This document shows positions 48,971 through 59,794 of a stretch of 64,000 nt of DNA, in pieces. The notes under the pieces were generated by a model. It worked only from the letters and a program-made list of their open reading frames with translations. It did no database searches and was not told the DNA's origin. Source of the stretch: Nocardioides sp. JS614 (lineage in GTDB: Bacteria > Actinomycetota > Actinomycetes > Propionibacteriales > Nocardioidaceae). Every line of letters starts with the position of its first letter. The first letter of the stretch is position 1. The stretch is from contig NC_008699.1 in assembly GCF_000015265.1 (NCBI RefSeq), positions 4,092,001 to 4,156,000 on the forward strand, read 5' to 3'. The position numbers and the translations under genes were made by a program.

Positions 48971-51096
48971 ATGAACCGACGGCGTACGACGCGCGCCGGG
49001 CTGGTCGCCGCCCTCGTCACCGCGACCCTGGCCGCCGCGACCCTGGGGGCCCTGGCGCCGGCGACCGGCCCCGCGGCCGCCGCGGAGCCGGACCGGGCGG
49101 ACCCGCTCTACCTGGTGACCCTGGCCGGGCCCGGCACGGCAGGCGTCCACACGGACCTGCTCGCGGCCGCCCGGATGCGTGCCGAGCAGGACGCCGTGCT
49201 CGAGACCGTCGGCGGCCCGGAGCCCGCCTACCGCTGGACGACGGCGCTCAACGGGTTCGCGGTCCGGCTCCCGACCGCGGCGGTCGACGACCTCCGCGGC
49301 GACCCGAGGGTCGCGCTGGTCGAGCGGAACGCCGTACGCCCCCTCGCCGGTCACGCGACGGCCACCGGGCTGCGCGGCGCCACCGGGACGACACACGGCG
49401 GCGCGGGCGTGGTGGTCGGGCTGGTCGACTCCGGGCTGTGGCCGGACTCCCCCTGTTCTCGCCCATCGCGGGTCTCGGCCGGGCGGCGCGCGGCTTCACC
49501 GGCACCTGTGAGACCGGCGACGGCTGGCCGGAGTCCGCCTGCAACCGCAAGGTGCTGGGCGCCCGCTGGTTCGTCGACGGCTTCGGCACCGACCACCTCC
49601 GGTCGGCCTCGTCGCTCTCGCCGCTCGACGACGACGGCCACGGCACCCAGGTCGCCTCGATCGTCGCCGGCAACGCCGGCGTCCCGGCGCGGGTCCGCGG
49701 CCAGCGCCTGGGCACCTACGCGGGGATCGCGCCGCAGGCCCGGCTCGCGGTCTACAAGGCGTGCTGGTCCGCCCCCGACCCGCGCGACGACGGCTGCGCG
49801 ACGGCCGACCTGGTCGCCGCGATCGACGCAGCCACCGCCGACGGCGTGGACGTGCTCAACCTCTCGGTCGGTGGCCCGGCGCGGATCGACACCGTCGAGC
49901 GTGCGCTGCTGGGCGCCACCGAGGGCGGCGTGGTCGTGGTCGGCGCCGCCGGCAACGCCGCCGGCACCCCCGCGGCGCACCGCGGCCCCTGGGTGACGAC
50001 GGCCGGCGCGGCGACCGGTCCGGTACGCCGGGGTCGGGTCGTGCTGCCCGGAGGGACGTCGTACGCCGGGGCCATGGCCGCGGCGCGCGTCGTCGGGCCG
50101 GCCCGCGCGGTGCGGGCAGCCGACGCCCCGGCGACCGGCTCCGGCCGCGGCGCCGCACGCGTGTGCACCCCCGGCAGCCTGGACGCCGGCCGCGTGGCGG
50201 GCCGCATCGTGCTGTGCGAGCGCGGCGTCGTCGGCCGCGTCGACAAGTCCGCCGCCGTCGAGCTGGCCGGCGGGGTCGGCATGGTCCTCGCGAACGTCGC
50301 GCCGGGTGACCTCGTGGCCGACTTCCACCGGGTGCCGACCGTCCACGTGGACCGCGCCGCGGGCCGCGCGCTCGCCCAGTGGCTCGCCGGCCACCCGGAC
50401 GCCCGGATCCGGCTCGAGCCGCGCGGCCTCGTGCGCACCCGGGCTCGCGTCGTCGCGTGGTCGAGTGCCGGTGCCCGGTCGGCGCCGGTCCTCAAGCCGG
50501 ACCTGGTCGCGACCGGCGTCGGCGTCCTCGGCGCCGTGCCCCCCGACGGGACCGACGCCGGCTGGGACCTGCTCTCCGGGACCTCCGCGGCTGCCGCGAT
50601 CACCAGCGGCGGCGCCGCCCTGGTGCTCTCCCGGCACGAGGACTGGTCGCCGGCGCGGGTCCGCTCCGCGCTGGCCACGTCCGCGCGACGGCTTCCCGGC
50701 GCCCCGGCCCTGCGCGCCGGCGCGGGCCTGGTCGACCCGGCCGCCGCCGTACGTCCCGGGCTCGCCTACGACGTCCCGGTCAACGACTACCGGGCCTGGC
50801 TCGACGGCCGCCTGGCGGAGCTGAACACCCCGTCGATCCGGATCGAGGGCGCGGGCAGCGTCGAGCGCACCGTCACCAACGTGACCTCCCGGCGCCTCTA
50901 CTTCTCCTCGGCCGCCGCCGGGTTCGCCCACCACCAGGTGCGGGTCACACCCGCGGCGCTGCGGCTCGGCCCGGGCGAGAGCGCGACGTTCACCGTGACC
51001 GTCGCCCCCGGCGCGCGTCGGGCCGACGACGGCTGGATCACATGGCGCGGCGCGACCGGGACCCGCACCCGGATCCCGGTCCTCGTCAGCCGCTGA
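48971..51096 (+). pseudogene. Frameshifted secreted subtilisin-like (S8) serine protease
   Basis: Two reading frames together encode one protease of about 710 residues. Frame one (48971 to about 49450) gives a signal peptide (GLVAALVTATLAAATLGALA), an I9-like propeptide and the catalytic Asp in GLVDSGLWPDSP. Frame two (from about 49450 to 51096) continues LFSPIAGLGRAARGFTGTCE with His in DDGHGTQVASI, a PA-like insert and Ser in SGTSAAAAITSG. The switch falls in a run of five C (49449-49453); one more C would restore the frame. It may be a true pseudogene or a sequencing error. ATG 48971 has an AGGGGG ribosome site. Confidence 0.8.
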
Positions 51097-51307
51097 GCCA
51101 GTCCCCGAGCTCCGCTTCGGCCATCAGCTCACGGGCGTCGGCGGCGCGCTCGTCGGGCACCAGGATCCGCACCTTGATCACCTCGATCAGGCCGTCGAGC
51201 ACGCTCATGTTCCGGTCGGCCACCTCGTAGGGGATCTCGGCGGACGTCAGCAGCCCCTCGACGACCGAGATCGCCACCGGGTCGTTGGTGCGGACCAGCT
51301 CTGCCAT
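51086..51307 (-). CDS. DUF2007 putative signal-transducing protein
   Basis: The 73-residue product MAELVRTNDPVAISVVEGLL is a small alpha/beta DUF2007 domain, with IKVRILVPDERAADARELM at the end. The function is unknown. ATG 51307 follows a GGAGG ribosome site. Its 3' end overlaps the convergent protease gene by 11 bases. Confidence 0.82.
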   Translation of the reverse strand: MAELVRTNDPVAISVVEGLLTSAEIPYEVADRNMSVLDGLIEVIKVRILVPDERAADARELMAEAELGDWLSG

Positions 51308-51391
51308 GGAGCCTCCAGTGCTCGGGGCTCCAGTGTCTCGCACACCGGGCGGGCGTGGCGCCCAGGGCCGGTTCGGGTCCCGCTGCGGGGC

Positions 51392-52624
51392 TCACGCGCT
51401 GTAGCGCGTCCAGACGGTCTCGAAGTGGCTGTTGTAGGCCGCGAGGGCCGACGCGAACGGGACCTGCACGGTGACCTCGTCGTTGTACCGCGAGACGTCG
51501 GACCAGTTCTCCGAGCCGGTCCACACCCCCTTGAACGGCTCCCCGGCCCAGGTCCCGGACAGCGACATCCACTTCTCGTGGGAGAAGACCTCCCATCCCG
51601 TCTCGTCGAAGCCCGTGAGCGGGTCGTCGTCGAGGTCGAGGGCGGACCTGCGGATGGCGACGCCCGACCGGTGCAGCACGGCGTGGACCCGGCGCCCGGC
51701 CCCGCTGACCAGCACCCGGACCCGGCACCCGGACCGCGACAGCGCCGCGACCTTGCGGGCCAGGAACAGGCCGCGCTCACCCACCCAGCCGTACATCATG
51801 ATCCGGATCGTCGTGTGGCCTCGATCGCCGTACCCGGCCGGGGCCCGGCAGCCGACCTGGTCGAGGCGCTGGTAGACGTGGTCCTTCGACCCGGTGGCGC
51901 GCGGGTCGGATCCGAACTCGACGGCGTACTTGCCGTCCTGGACCGCCACGTAGGGGTCCTTGCGCCACTGGTCCTGCGCCATCTGGGCGAAGATCGTGCT
52001 GAAGTCGTCGAACATCCGCTGGTTGCCGAGCACCGTGTAGAGGTCGTTCCAGTGCACGTGGGCGGCGAAGCTCATCAGGTTGTTCGAGCCGAACATGACG
52101 ACCGGCTTGCCGTTGCCGGACGCGGAGAACAGGTAGAACTTGCTGTGCTGGTTCGACCGGTCGCTGCCCAGCCGACAGGCGCCCTGGCACACCTTGGAGA
52201 AGCTCGGCACGGGGTACGGCTGGCGCCGCGGACCGTACTTCCTCGGGTGGCACCGGTCCTTCCACCTCGGCTGCGTCTTCTGGCCGAGGTAGCGCATCAT
52301 CCGGTGGGCCTCGGCGCCGATCGCGTTGTCGTTGAGCACCAGCTGGACCGACACGCGCCGCTTGCAGGCCCGGATGAGGGCGTCACCGATGTCGCGGCGG
52401 TTGTAGGAGTAGACCGCGATCCTGATCACCCCGCCCCGCGGCACGCTGTCGATCGTGTTCCGGACCTTGGCCATGTTGACGTTGCGCGCGGCGTAGTCGC
52501 CCTGCGGGTTGTTCCAGGTCGGCCCGGGGCGCGGCGTGAACGAGGTCGCTGCGCCCACCGGACCCGACGACAGGGCTCCGAGCACGACAGCCAGGACAAC
52601 GACCACGGCAACCCGCTTGAGCAC
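51392..52624 (-). CDS. Secreted phospholipase D-like protein
   Basis: The 410-residue product has a signal peptide (MLKRVAVVVVLAVVLGALSS...GAA). It has two PLD half-domains: HSKFYLFS...FGSNN (near 160-185) and HEKWMSLS...WTGSENWS (near 355-380). Both have the HxK and GSxN parts, but the Asp expected four residues after Lys is Ser in each. It may be a nuclease or lipase of the extended family, or altered in activity. The mature protein is probably extracellular. Confidence 0.87.
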   Translation of the reverse strand: MLKRVAVVVVLAVVLGALSSGPVGAATSFTPRPGPTWNNPQGDYAARNVNMAKVRNTIDSVPRGGVIRIAVYSYNRRDIGDALIRACKRRVSVQLVLNDNAIGAEAHRMMRYLGQKTQPRWKDRCHPRKYGPRRQPYPVPSFSKVCQGACRLGSDRSNQHSKFYLFSASGNGKPVVMFGSNNLMSFAAHVHWNDLYTVLGNQRMFDDFSTIFAQMAQDQWRKDPYVAVQDGKYAVEFGSDPRATGSKDHVYQRLDQVGCRAPAGYGDRGHTTIRIMMYGWVGERGLFLARKVAALSRSGCRVRVLVSGAGRRVHAVLHRSGVAIRRSALDLDDDPLTGFDETGWEVFSHEKWMSLSGTWAGEPFKGVWTGSENWSDVSRYNDEVTVQVPFASALAAYNSHFETVWTRYSA

Positions 52625-52768
52625 CCGACCCCCTGCTTGCTCCCTGACGACCCCTGGATCGTAGGTGCGCGACGACGGCGCCGCGGGAGAATCGCCGGGG
52701 TCCTGGCAACAAGAGCGCCGTCTGTTCCCGGCCGGGCAACCGGTCGTCGTCAGGCCGGAGCGCCTTCC

Positions 52769-54388
<1,620 letters not shown>

Positions 54389-54438
54389 GCCGGCAACCTA
54401 CGCCCGACCGCGCGCGGCTGTCGTCGGTCGGGCAGGTG

Positions 54439-54849
54439 TCAGGGGCGCTTCTCGGCCATGGCGACCAGCGTCTCGAGCGCGCGCGGGGTGTCGGCGGTGA
54501 CCATCGGCCCGACCTCCTCCGCCGCGGGGCCCTCGATGGTGGTGCGTACCGTGATCTCGGAGCCTTCGGCGGTCTCCTTGACCTGGTGGTCGATCCGGAC
54601 CACCAGGTCGCCCAGGGTCACCCGATCGAGATAGCGCGCGCACGGCTCGACGATCTCGAGGATGAACGGCGCCTCCACGCCGCTGGTGAGCACCAGCGTG
54701 CCCGCAGCACCCTCGCCGAAGTGCCCCTCGATGGCGACCTGATCGACCGCCGGGTCCCAGCGATGCCAGCAGCCCACGTTGCTCCAGAGCGCCCAGACGT
54801 CGCCGGGAGTCGCGGTCGTGGTCACGGTGTGCTCGTACTCGAAGCTCAT
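54439..54849 (-). CDS. SRPBCC family protein
   Basis: The 136-residue START-like protein MSFEYEHTVTTTATPGDVWA has the SRPBCC entry WALWSNVGCWHRWDPAVDQV and a closing C-terminal helix. Such proteins bind hydrophobic ligands or act in polyketide/lipid handling. ATG 54849 was chosen over upstream starts, which give Arg/Gly-rich sequence. It lies 50 bases upstream of the acyl-CoA synthetase, so the two may be cotranscribed. Confidence 0.87.
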   Translation of the reverse strand: MSFEYEHTVTTTATPGDVWALWSNVGCWHRWDPAVDQVAIEGHFGEGAAGTLVLTSGVEAPFILEIVEPCARYLDRVTLGDLVVRIDHQVKETAEGSEITVRTTIEGPAAEEVGPMVTADTPRALETLVAMAEKRP

Positions 54850-54961
54850 GCACAGCAACCTAATACGACCGGGCGCCCGGTGGGCCGGTTCGCAGCCGCC
54901 CATCAGCCGCCCGGATGTCGGCCCGGTCACTGGCCGGTCGGTGCCCGAGCCGAGTGCCGGT

Positions 54962-55076
54962 GATCGAGCCGGTGGAGATCCCCGCCACCCACCCAGGGGC
55001 TCACCGCCCTGCCTTCGCTTCCGGGGTCTCGACACGCTCGACCAACCGCGCTCCCCGATGATCGAGCCGGTCGAGA
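54962..55076. repeat. REP-like repeats
   Basis: GATCGAGCCGGTGGAGA (54962-54978) and GATCGAGCCGGTCGAGA (55060-55076) are direct copies differing at one base. GGTCTCGACACGCTCGACC (from 55025) and GCTCGACC (from 55078) lie among them. The 298-base gap 54850-55147 holds these and a terminator, but no gene. Confidence 0.65.
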
Positions 55077-55100
55077 AGCTCGACCAACGGGTCGAACGAG

Positions 55101-55133
55101 AGCGGGCCCCGCCACGTGGTGGCGGGGCCCGCT
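55101..55133 (-). terminator. Terminator after the M6 protease gene
   Basis: AGCGGGCCCCGCCAC (55101-55115) and its exact complement (55119-55133) form a 15-base-pair stem with a GTG loop, 15 bases past the protease stop. A TCTCGTTCG tract follows on the minus strand. Confidence 0.8.
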
Positions 55134-55147
55134 GGGGATGGAGCAGA

Positions 55148-57541
55148 TCAGCTGGAGGTGCCGACCCGGACGGTCATCACACCGGTCCTGCTGTTGACCT
55201 TGACCACGCGGATCGTGGTGCCGGTCTTGGGCACGTCGACGCTGTACCACTCGGGCTCGTAGAAGCCGGGGTGGTCGCCGGAGCCGTGCTCGTCGCCGCC
55301 GAACCACCAATCCAGGGTGTCGTCGAACAACGGCACCGCGGACTGGCTCTTCAGGGTGTAGGCGTGGCCGCGGTAGTGCAGCTTCTGCGACGGGCTCGGG
55401 CGCCGCGAGAACGTCGAGTCCGCGGTCAGCACCTTCGGGCGCAGGATCGACCCGTCGAAGGCGTGCTGGAACGTGGGACGCGCGTCCACGGGGAGCACCT
55501 CGCCGTGACCGGGGTGGTCGCCGACGTTGTTGTCGGCGTACGAGGTGTCCCAGTAGCTGATCAGCGCACCGGGCTGGTAAGCGAAGAAGTCGACCCAGTC
55601 GGGCCGCTTCTCGAAGCCCGCGAAGTTGTAGACGTGCGCGAGCACCCGGTCGCGGCCGACGTACTGCCGGTTGTCCACGAAGTAGGTGTTCAAGAACGCC
55701 CGGGTCTCCTCGGAGTGGACCGCCTCGAAGCCGTCCATCACCCAGCCCTCGTCGTCGGTCTCGGCGGTCCCGATCGACGCACCCGCGAGAGTGATGTTGT
55801 CGACCTGGAAGCCGGGGTACGCCGCCGCACCGTCGGTCAGGTAGCGCCAGCGCACCGCGTTGGTGCCGTCGGGCACGGTGGCCGTCAGGTCGACCCAGGC
55901 GCCGTCGGTGGTGCCGCTGATGCCGGTGCCGTCGGGGTTGAACGAGCCCTGGTCCGGCTCCGTGTAGCTCTCGCTGGTCGGGATCGAGGTCCAGGTCTCA
56001 CCACCGTCGCTGGACACCTCGAGGAACGCGTAGTCCCAACCGGGCTCGATGTCGTAGCGCACCTTGGCGGTCAGCTCGCCGCCGCCCTCGACCGTGCGGG
56101 TCATGGTCTGGTCGAGGTTGTCGCCGCTGCCGCTGAAGTAGAAGCGCTCGCCGCACTCCGCGCAGGGCTCGCCGTACTGGAAGGTGACGTCCTTGTCCGG
56201 CAGCAGCACGATCAGGCCGTTGGCCTGCGAGCCGGTCGTCGAGGCGCCCGGACGCAGCCGGAAGGTGCCGGAGTGGCCGGCGTTGATGGTGTCGTAGTCG
56301 AGCCAGCCGAGCTGGAACTTCTCCCACGCGCCCATCGGCTGCGGGCGGTCGCCGATGCCGGCGTCCCGCTTCGCGGTGCCGCGGGACTGGGCCATCAGCG
56401 ACCAGTGCTCGACGCTGTTGCTGGCACCGCCGGTGTTGCCGGAGGTGTCGTACAGGTCGGGGAGCTCGAGGTCGTGGGTGTACTCGTGGGCGAAGACGCT
56501 GAGGCCGCCGTTCTCGGGCTGCATCGTGTAGTCGCTGACCCACAGCCCGGTCGGGTTGTCGGGGAAGACCACGCCGCCGTCCGGCGCCGAGCCGTCGCTC
56601 TTGCCGCCCTCGCCGACCTGGATGCCGCCGATGGCCGGGCCCGGGCCCTCCCCGAGACCGTGCAGGGCGGCGTTGCCGCGGTGGCTCCAGATCGCGTCCG
56701 AGCCGTAGACCGGGTCACCGTCCGCCTCGTCGCCGCCCGCGTGGACGATCTGGAAGTGGTCGAGGTAGCCGTCCGGCTCGCGGAAGTCGCCGTCCCCGTC
56801 GAAGTCGTAGCGGTCCTGCACGTCGAAGGTCTTCAGGTAGTCCTGGATCCGCGCCATCGTCCAGCCGGCGTCGAGGCGACCCTGCACCCACTCCGAGAGC
56901 GCGTCCCGGATGAGGAAGTTGACGTTGCCGCAGACGATGTACCCGCAGTCCTTGTTGCTGCCGTAGCGGGCCTCGTTGAAGGGGACCTTCACCCAGGCGG
57001 TGACGTCACCGTCGATGGAGTACTGGCCGCTGGACTGGTCCTCGAAGAAGTCCCGCATCCGGTTGAAGTACATGTTCTGGAAGTAGGACCTGCTGAAGTC
57101 CGCGTTCCAGAGCGTCGAGTTGTCCTTCTTGCGGTTCGGCTTCGGGATCTGGTTGTGCAGCGGGCCGTCGTACCGCTGGGCGCCGGAGTCCGGGTCGTCC
57201 TGGTAGGCCTGGTGCCGGCGGTCGCCGAACTCGGCCAGCACGACGAAGATCCGGTCCTTGCCGGTCTGCGCGACCCGGCCGTAGACGCCCTTGCCGAGCT
57301 TCTCGGCCTGCCCCTTGCCGCCGGTGCGCAGCCGCTTCTCGAGGGCGGCCTGGGTCCGCTCGTGGTACTTCGTCTTCCAGCCCGGCGTGAGGACGTCCGA
57401 GGGGGTGCCCCGATCCGCCTTCGTGGCCCGGTCCGCAGCCGGCGGGGTGGCGCCGGCCTGGGGGGTGGTGGTGAGCGACAGCGCCGTGGCTGCCGCGATC
57501 AGTGATGCGGTCGCCGTGGCGGCGACCCGGGTCCTTCGCAA
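55148..57541 (-). CDS. Secreted M6 (immune inhibitor A-type) metalloprotease
   Basis: The roughly 797-residue product has a signal peptide (LLRRTRVAATATASLIAAAT) and a propeptide. The zinc site HEYTHDLELPD (residues 352-362) is followed by the InhA-type Met-turn-like SVEHWSLMAQSRG, and by a C-terminal MAM/jellyroll region. It is exported and probably degrades extracellular protein. TTG at 57541 was chosen because GGGAGG sits seven bases upstream; longer frames are unsupported. Upstream lies an 11-base direct repeat. Confidence 0.88.
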   Translation of the reverse strand: MRRTRVAATATASLIAAATALSLTTTPQAGATPPAADRATKADRGTPSDVLTPGWKTKYHERTQAALEKRLRTGGKGQAEKLGKGVYGRVAQTGKDRIFVVLAEFGDRRHQAYQDDPDSGAQRYDGPLHNQIPKPNRKKDNSTLWNADFSRSYFQNMYFNRMRDFFEDQSSGQYSIDGDVTAWVKVPFNEARYGSNKDCGYIVCGNVNFLIRDALSEWVQGRLDAGWTMARIQDYLKTFDVQDRYDFDGDGDFREPDGYLDHFQIVHAGGDEADGDPVYGSDAIWSHRGNAALHGLGEGPGPAIGGIQVGEGGKSDGSAPDGGVVFPDNPTGLWVSDYTMQPENGGLSVFAHEYTHDLELPDLYDTSGNTGGASNSVEHWSLMAQSRGTAKRDAGIGDRPQPMGAWEKFQLGWLDYDTINAGHSGTFRLRPGASTTGSQANGLIVLLPDKDVTFQYGEPCAECGERFYFSGSGDNLDQTMTRTVEGGGELTAKVRYDIEPGWDYAFLEVSSDGGETWTSIPTSESYTEPDQGSFNPDGTGISGTTDGAWVDLTATVPDGTNAVRWRYLTDGAAAYPGFQVDNITLAGASIGTAETDDEGWVMDGFEAVHSEETRAFLNTYFVDNRQYVGRDRVLAHVYNFAGFEKRPDWVDFFAYQPGALISYWDTSYADNNVGDHPGHGEVLPVDARPTFQHAFDGSILRPKVLTADSTFSRRPSPSQKLHYRGHAYTLKSQSAVPLFDDTLDWWFGGDEHGSGDHPGFYEPEWYSVDVPKTGTTIRVVKVNSRTGVMTVRVGTSS

Positions 57542-57685
57542 AAGATGCCTCCCGTGATGTCGGGGCGAGATACGCCCGAAAGCCTCCCGAGGTGCGCGAC
57601 ACACGGGTTGCGGTGCCGAGATCACCGACGGGGAGGAGAGCAGTCGACACGCCCGGCGCCAGACGACGGAAGAGGCGCTCGGGTT

Positions 57686-57707
57686 CGTTATCGGACCGTT
57701 ATCGAAC
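57686..57707. promoter_or_regulatory. 11-base direct repeats upstream of the M6 protease
   Basis: CGTTATCGGAC (57686-57696) and CGTTATCGAAC (57697-57707) are adjacent 11-base repeats differing at one base. Such spacing is typical of OmpR/PhoB-family response regulators. They lie 145-165 bases before the protease start and overlap the stop of the RDD-FHA gene. Confidence 0.5.
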
Positions 57708-58748
57708 GGGCGGCCCGGCGTCGGGGCCGGCGTCGCGGTCGACGCGCATCTCCCGGTCGCCGAGGCGGACCAGGTCACCGTCGAGCAGGGTCGTCGACCG
57801 GCCGACCGGCAGCTCGCGGGCGGCACCCTGCCGGATCAGGATCGAGCCGTTGGTCGAGCCGCGGTCGGCGATCACGAGGACCCCGTCGGCGTCCACCTCC
57901 AGGTGCGCGTGCGTCTTCGACAGCGACATGTCCTCCGAAGGCAGTGCGACCAGGTGGACCACCGGCTCGCCGGCCCGCGGCTCCGGTCGGCGACCGACCA
58001 GCGCCGGCCCCTCCAGCACGAGGCTCTCGCCGGAGTCGAAGCCGATCCGCCACCGGCCCGGAGGAGCCGGGTCGGGCACCAGTGGGTGGCCGAGCCGCTG
58101 CCGCCCGGGCGGTGCGGCCGGCGGGGGTTGCGCCGGACGTGGGGGTGGCGGGGCGGGAGGGGGTGCGAGCGGTGGCGCCGGGGGTGGTGGGCCGGGTGGT
58201 GCGGTCGCGGCGGGGACCGGGACCAGCCGGAGCGCCGTCAGGTTCACGACGTGACGCGGGCCGAGCTCCACGGGCGCGGGCTCGGCCGGCGCTCGCCGTA
58301 CGTCGACGACCTCGGAGCCGGCGATCCGGTCGTGCCAGGCGCGCCGCCGTCCGCCGGGGTCGGCCACCGCCGTCCAGGCGAGGACGGCGGCACCCAGGCC
58401 GAAGGTCGGCAGCGTCGCCAGGCCGAGCACCAGCTGGCGGCGCAGCGCGGCCGCGACGCCGATCGGGGCGCCGTCGTCGGCGCCGACGAGCCCGGTCGTG
58501 GTGGCGGCCCGGCCGGGCGAGCTGCCGGTGAGCCCGAGCACGACGGCGAACCCAGCCCCCACGAGCAGCACGCAACCGAGGATCACGAGGACACCCGCGA
58601 GCAGGTGACCACGGTCGATCAGGAGGCGGTAGGCGAGGTAGGCCGCGACCGCGTCGAGCGTCCACGCGGCCAGCCGGTCGACGACGAACGCGTAGAACCT
58701 CCGGTCCGGGTCGGCCGGCGGTCGGACCGGTACGGCGTGGTCGGTCAT
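57699..58748 (-). CDS. RDD-FHA fusion membrane protein
   Basis: The 349-residue protein has an N-terminal RDD membrane domain (about 20-150; FYAFVVDRLAAWTLDAVAAY, then GGRRRAWHDRIAGSEVVDVR). A Pro-rich cytoplasmic linker follows (about 185-245). The C-terminal FHA domain (about 255-345) has GRRPEPRAG, SLSKTHAHLEV and DRGSTNGSILI, including the phosphothreonine-binding Arg, Ser and Asn. It probably tethers a phospho-reader to the membrane. Its ATG overlaps the next gene's stop by four bases. Confidence 0.9.
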   Translation of the reverse strand: MTDHAVPVRPPADPDRRFYAFVVDRLAAWTLDAVAAYLAYRLLIDRGHLLAGVLVILGCVLLVGAGFAVVLGLTGSSPGRAATTTGLVGADDGAPIGVAAALRRQLVLGLATLPTFGLGAAVLAWTAVADPGGRRRAWHDRIAGSEVVDVRRAPAEPAPVELGPRHVVNLTALRLVPVPAATAPPGPPPPAPPLAPPPAPPPPRPAQPPPAAPPGRQRLGHPLVPDPAPPGRWRIGFDSGESLVLEGPALVGRRPEPRAGEPVVHLVALPSEDMSLSKTHAHLEVDADGVLVIADRGSTNGSILIRQGAARELPVGRSTTLLDGDLVRLGDREMRVDRDAGPDAGPPVR

Positions 58749-59794
58749 GGCGTGAGGACCCGGATGGTCACGCCGTCGCCCAGGTCGATGACCGCGCCGG
58801 GGATCAGCTGGACCGGGACCCCCGCGTGCAGGTCCTCCGGGGGCAGGCCGGGCTGGACGAGCAGGGTGCCGTTCGTGGAGCCGAGGTCGGTGACCACGGC
58901 CGAGCCGTGGTCGGCGCCTGAGCCGGGCCGGATCTCGAGGTGGGTCGAGGAGACCTCGTGGTGCGGGCTGCGCACGGCGACCAGTCGGGGCTCCTCCGTC
59001 AGCGTGTGCCGTCGGGGCTCGGGGGCACGACCGACGAGCACGAGCCGGTCGACATCGACGTGCTCGCCGCCGGAGAACAGCAGCCGGGCGACCGGTCGCG
59101 CGGTCACCGGCGGTGCGGGCGGCTGGCCCGGGATCCCCGGTCGGGCCGGGTCCGACGGCCCCGGGTCGGCCTCGCCGGCGCGGGTCAGGCCGTCGTGGTC
59201 GGCCCCGAGAAGCGGAGCGGCCGGGCCGGTCGGCCCCGGTGGCACCACCGGCATCGCCTCGGTCAGCGGCCCGTCGTCGAGCATGACGTCGAGCACGACG
59301 TCGAGGTCCGGGACCGGGTCGGCGGCCGCGCCCGCGACCGGGACCTCGGGGCGCGCGGCGACCGGCGGCCACTCGGCGACCGCGAGCCGGACCAGCCCGC
59401 CGGCGACCGCGAGCTCGTCGGATCCCGCTTCCTCGCCGACCTCGATCCGCACCCGGGTGACGCCGGTCAGGGTCCGCTCCACCCAGGTGGCCGCCGGATC
59501 GCCGTCGAGGTGCACGACGTCGTCGGCGGTGGCGAGGTCGACCCGGACGGCCCCGCGCAGCAGCATCCGCGTCCGGTCGCCGGCGCTGTCGACCAGCACG
59601 AAGCCCGGCAGGTCCCGCAGGCCGCCGCTGATCAGCGCGTCCAGGGTCTCGTCGAAGCCGGCCCCGTCGTCGACCAGCTCCCACAGCCCGGCGACCCGGG
59701 CCTTCTCCGAGGGTGGGAGGACCAGGATCAGGTGGGCACCGAAGACGCCGAACCAGTCGCCGCCCCGGACCGACCAGGTGGCGTGCTCGCTCAC
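58745..59794 (-). CDS. FHA domain protein with unknown N-terminal domain
   Basis: The 349-residue protein has an unassigned N-terminal half (1-140; GGDWFGVFGAHLILVLPPSE) with beta-rich character, a Pro/Ala linker (about 150-225) and a C-terminal FHA domain (about 250-345; VGRAPEPRRH, SSTHLEI, DLGSTNGTLLV). It binds phosphothreonine peptides. GTG 59794 overlaps the PP2C stop, so it is translationally coupled. The N-domain could be a partner-binding module. Confidence 0.9.
   Translation of the reverse strand: MSEHATWSVRGGDWFGVFGAHLILVLPPSEKARVAGLWELVDDGAGFDETLDALISGGLRDLPGFVLVDSAGDRTRMLLRGAVRVDLATADDVVHLDGDPAATWVERTLTGVTRVRIEVGEEAGSDELAVAGGLVRLAVAEWPPVAARPEVPVAGAAADPVPDLDVVLDVMLDDGPLTEAMPVVPPGPTGPAAPLLGADHDGLTRAGEADPGPSDPARPGIPGQPPAPPVTARPVARLLFSGGEHVDVDRLVLVGRAPEPRRHTLTEEPRLVAVRSPHHEVSSTHLEIRPGSGADHGSAVVTDLGSTNGTLLVQPGLPPEDLHAGVPVQLIPGAVIDLGDGVTIRVLTP

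Noticed and set aside
48962..51096. Programmed frameshift in the S8 protease
   Set aside because: There is no slippery heptamer or stimulator that I can recognise; a C-run error or mutation is simpler.
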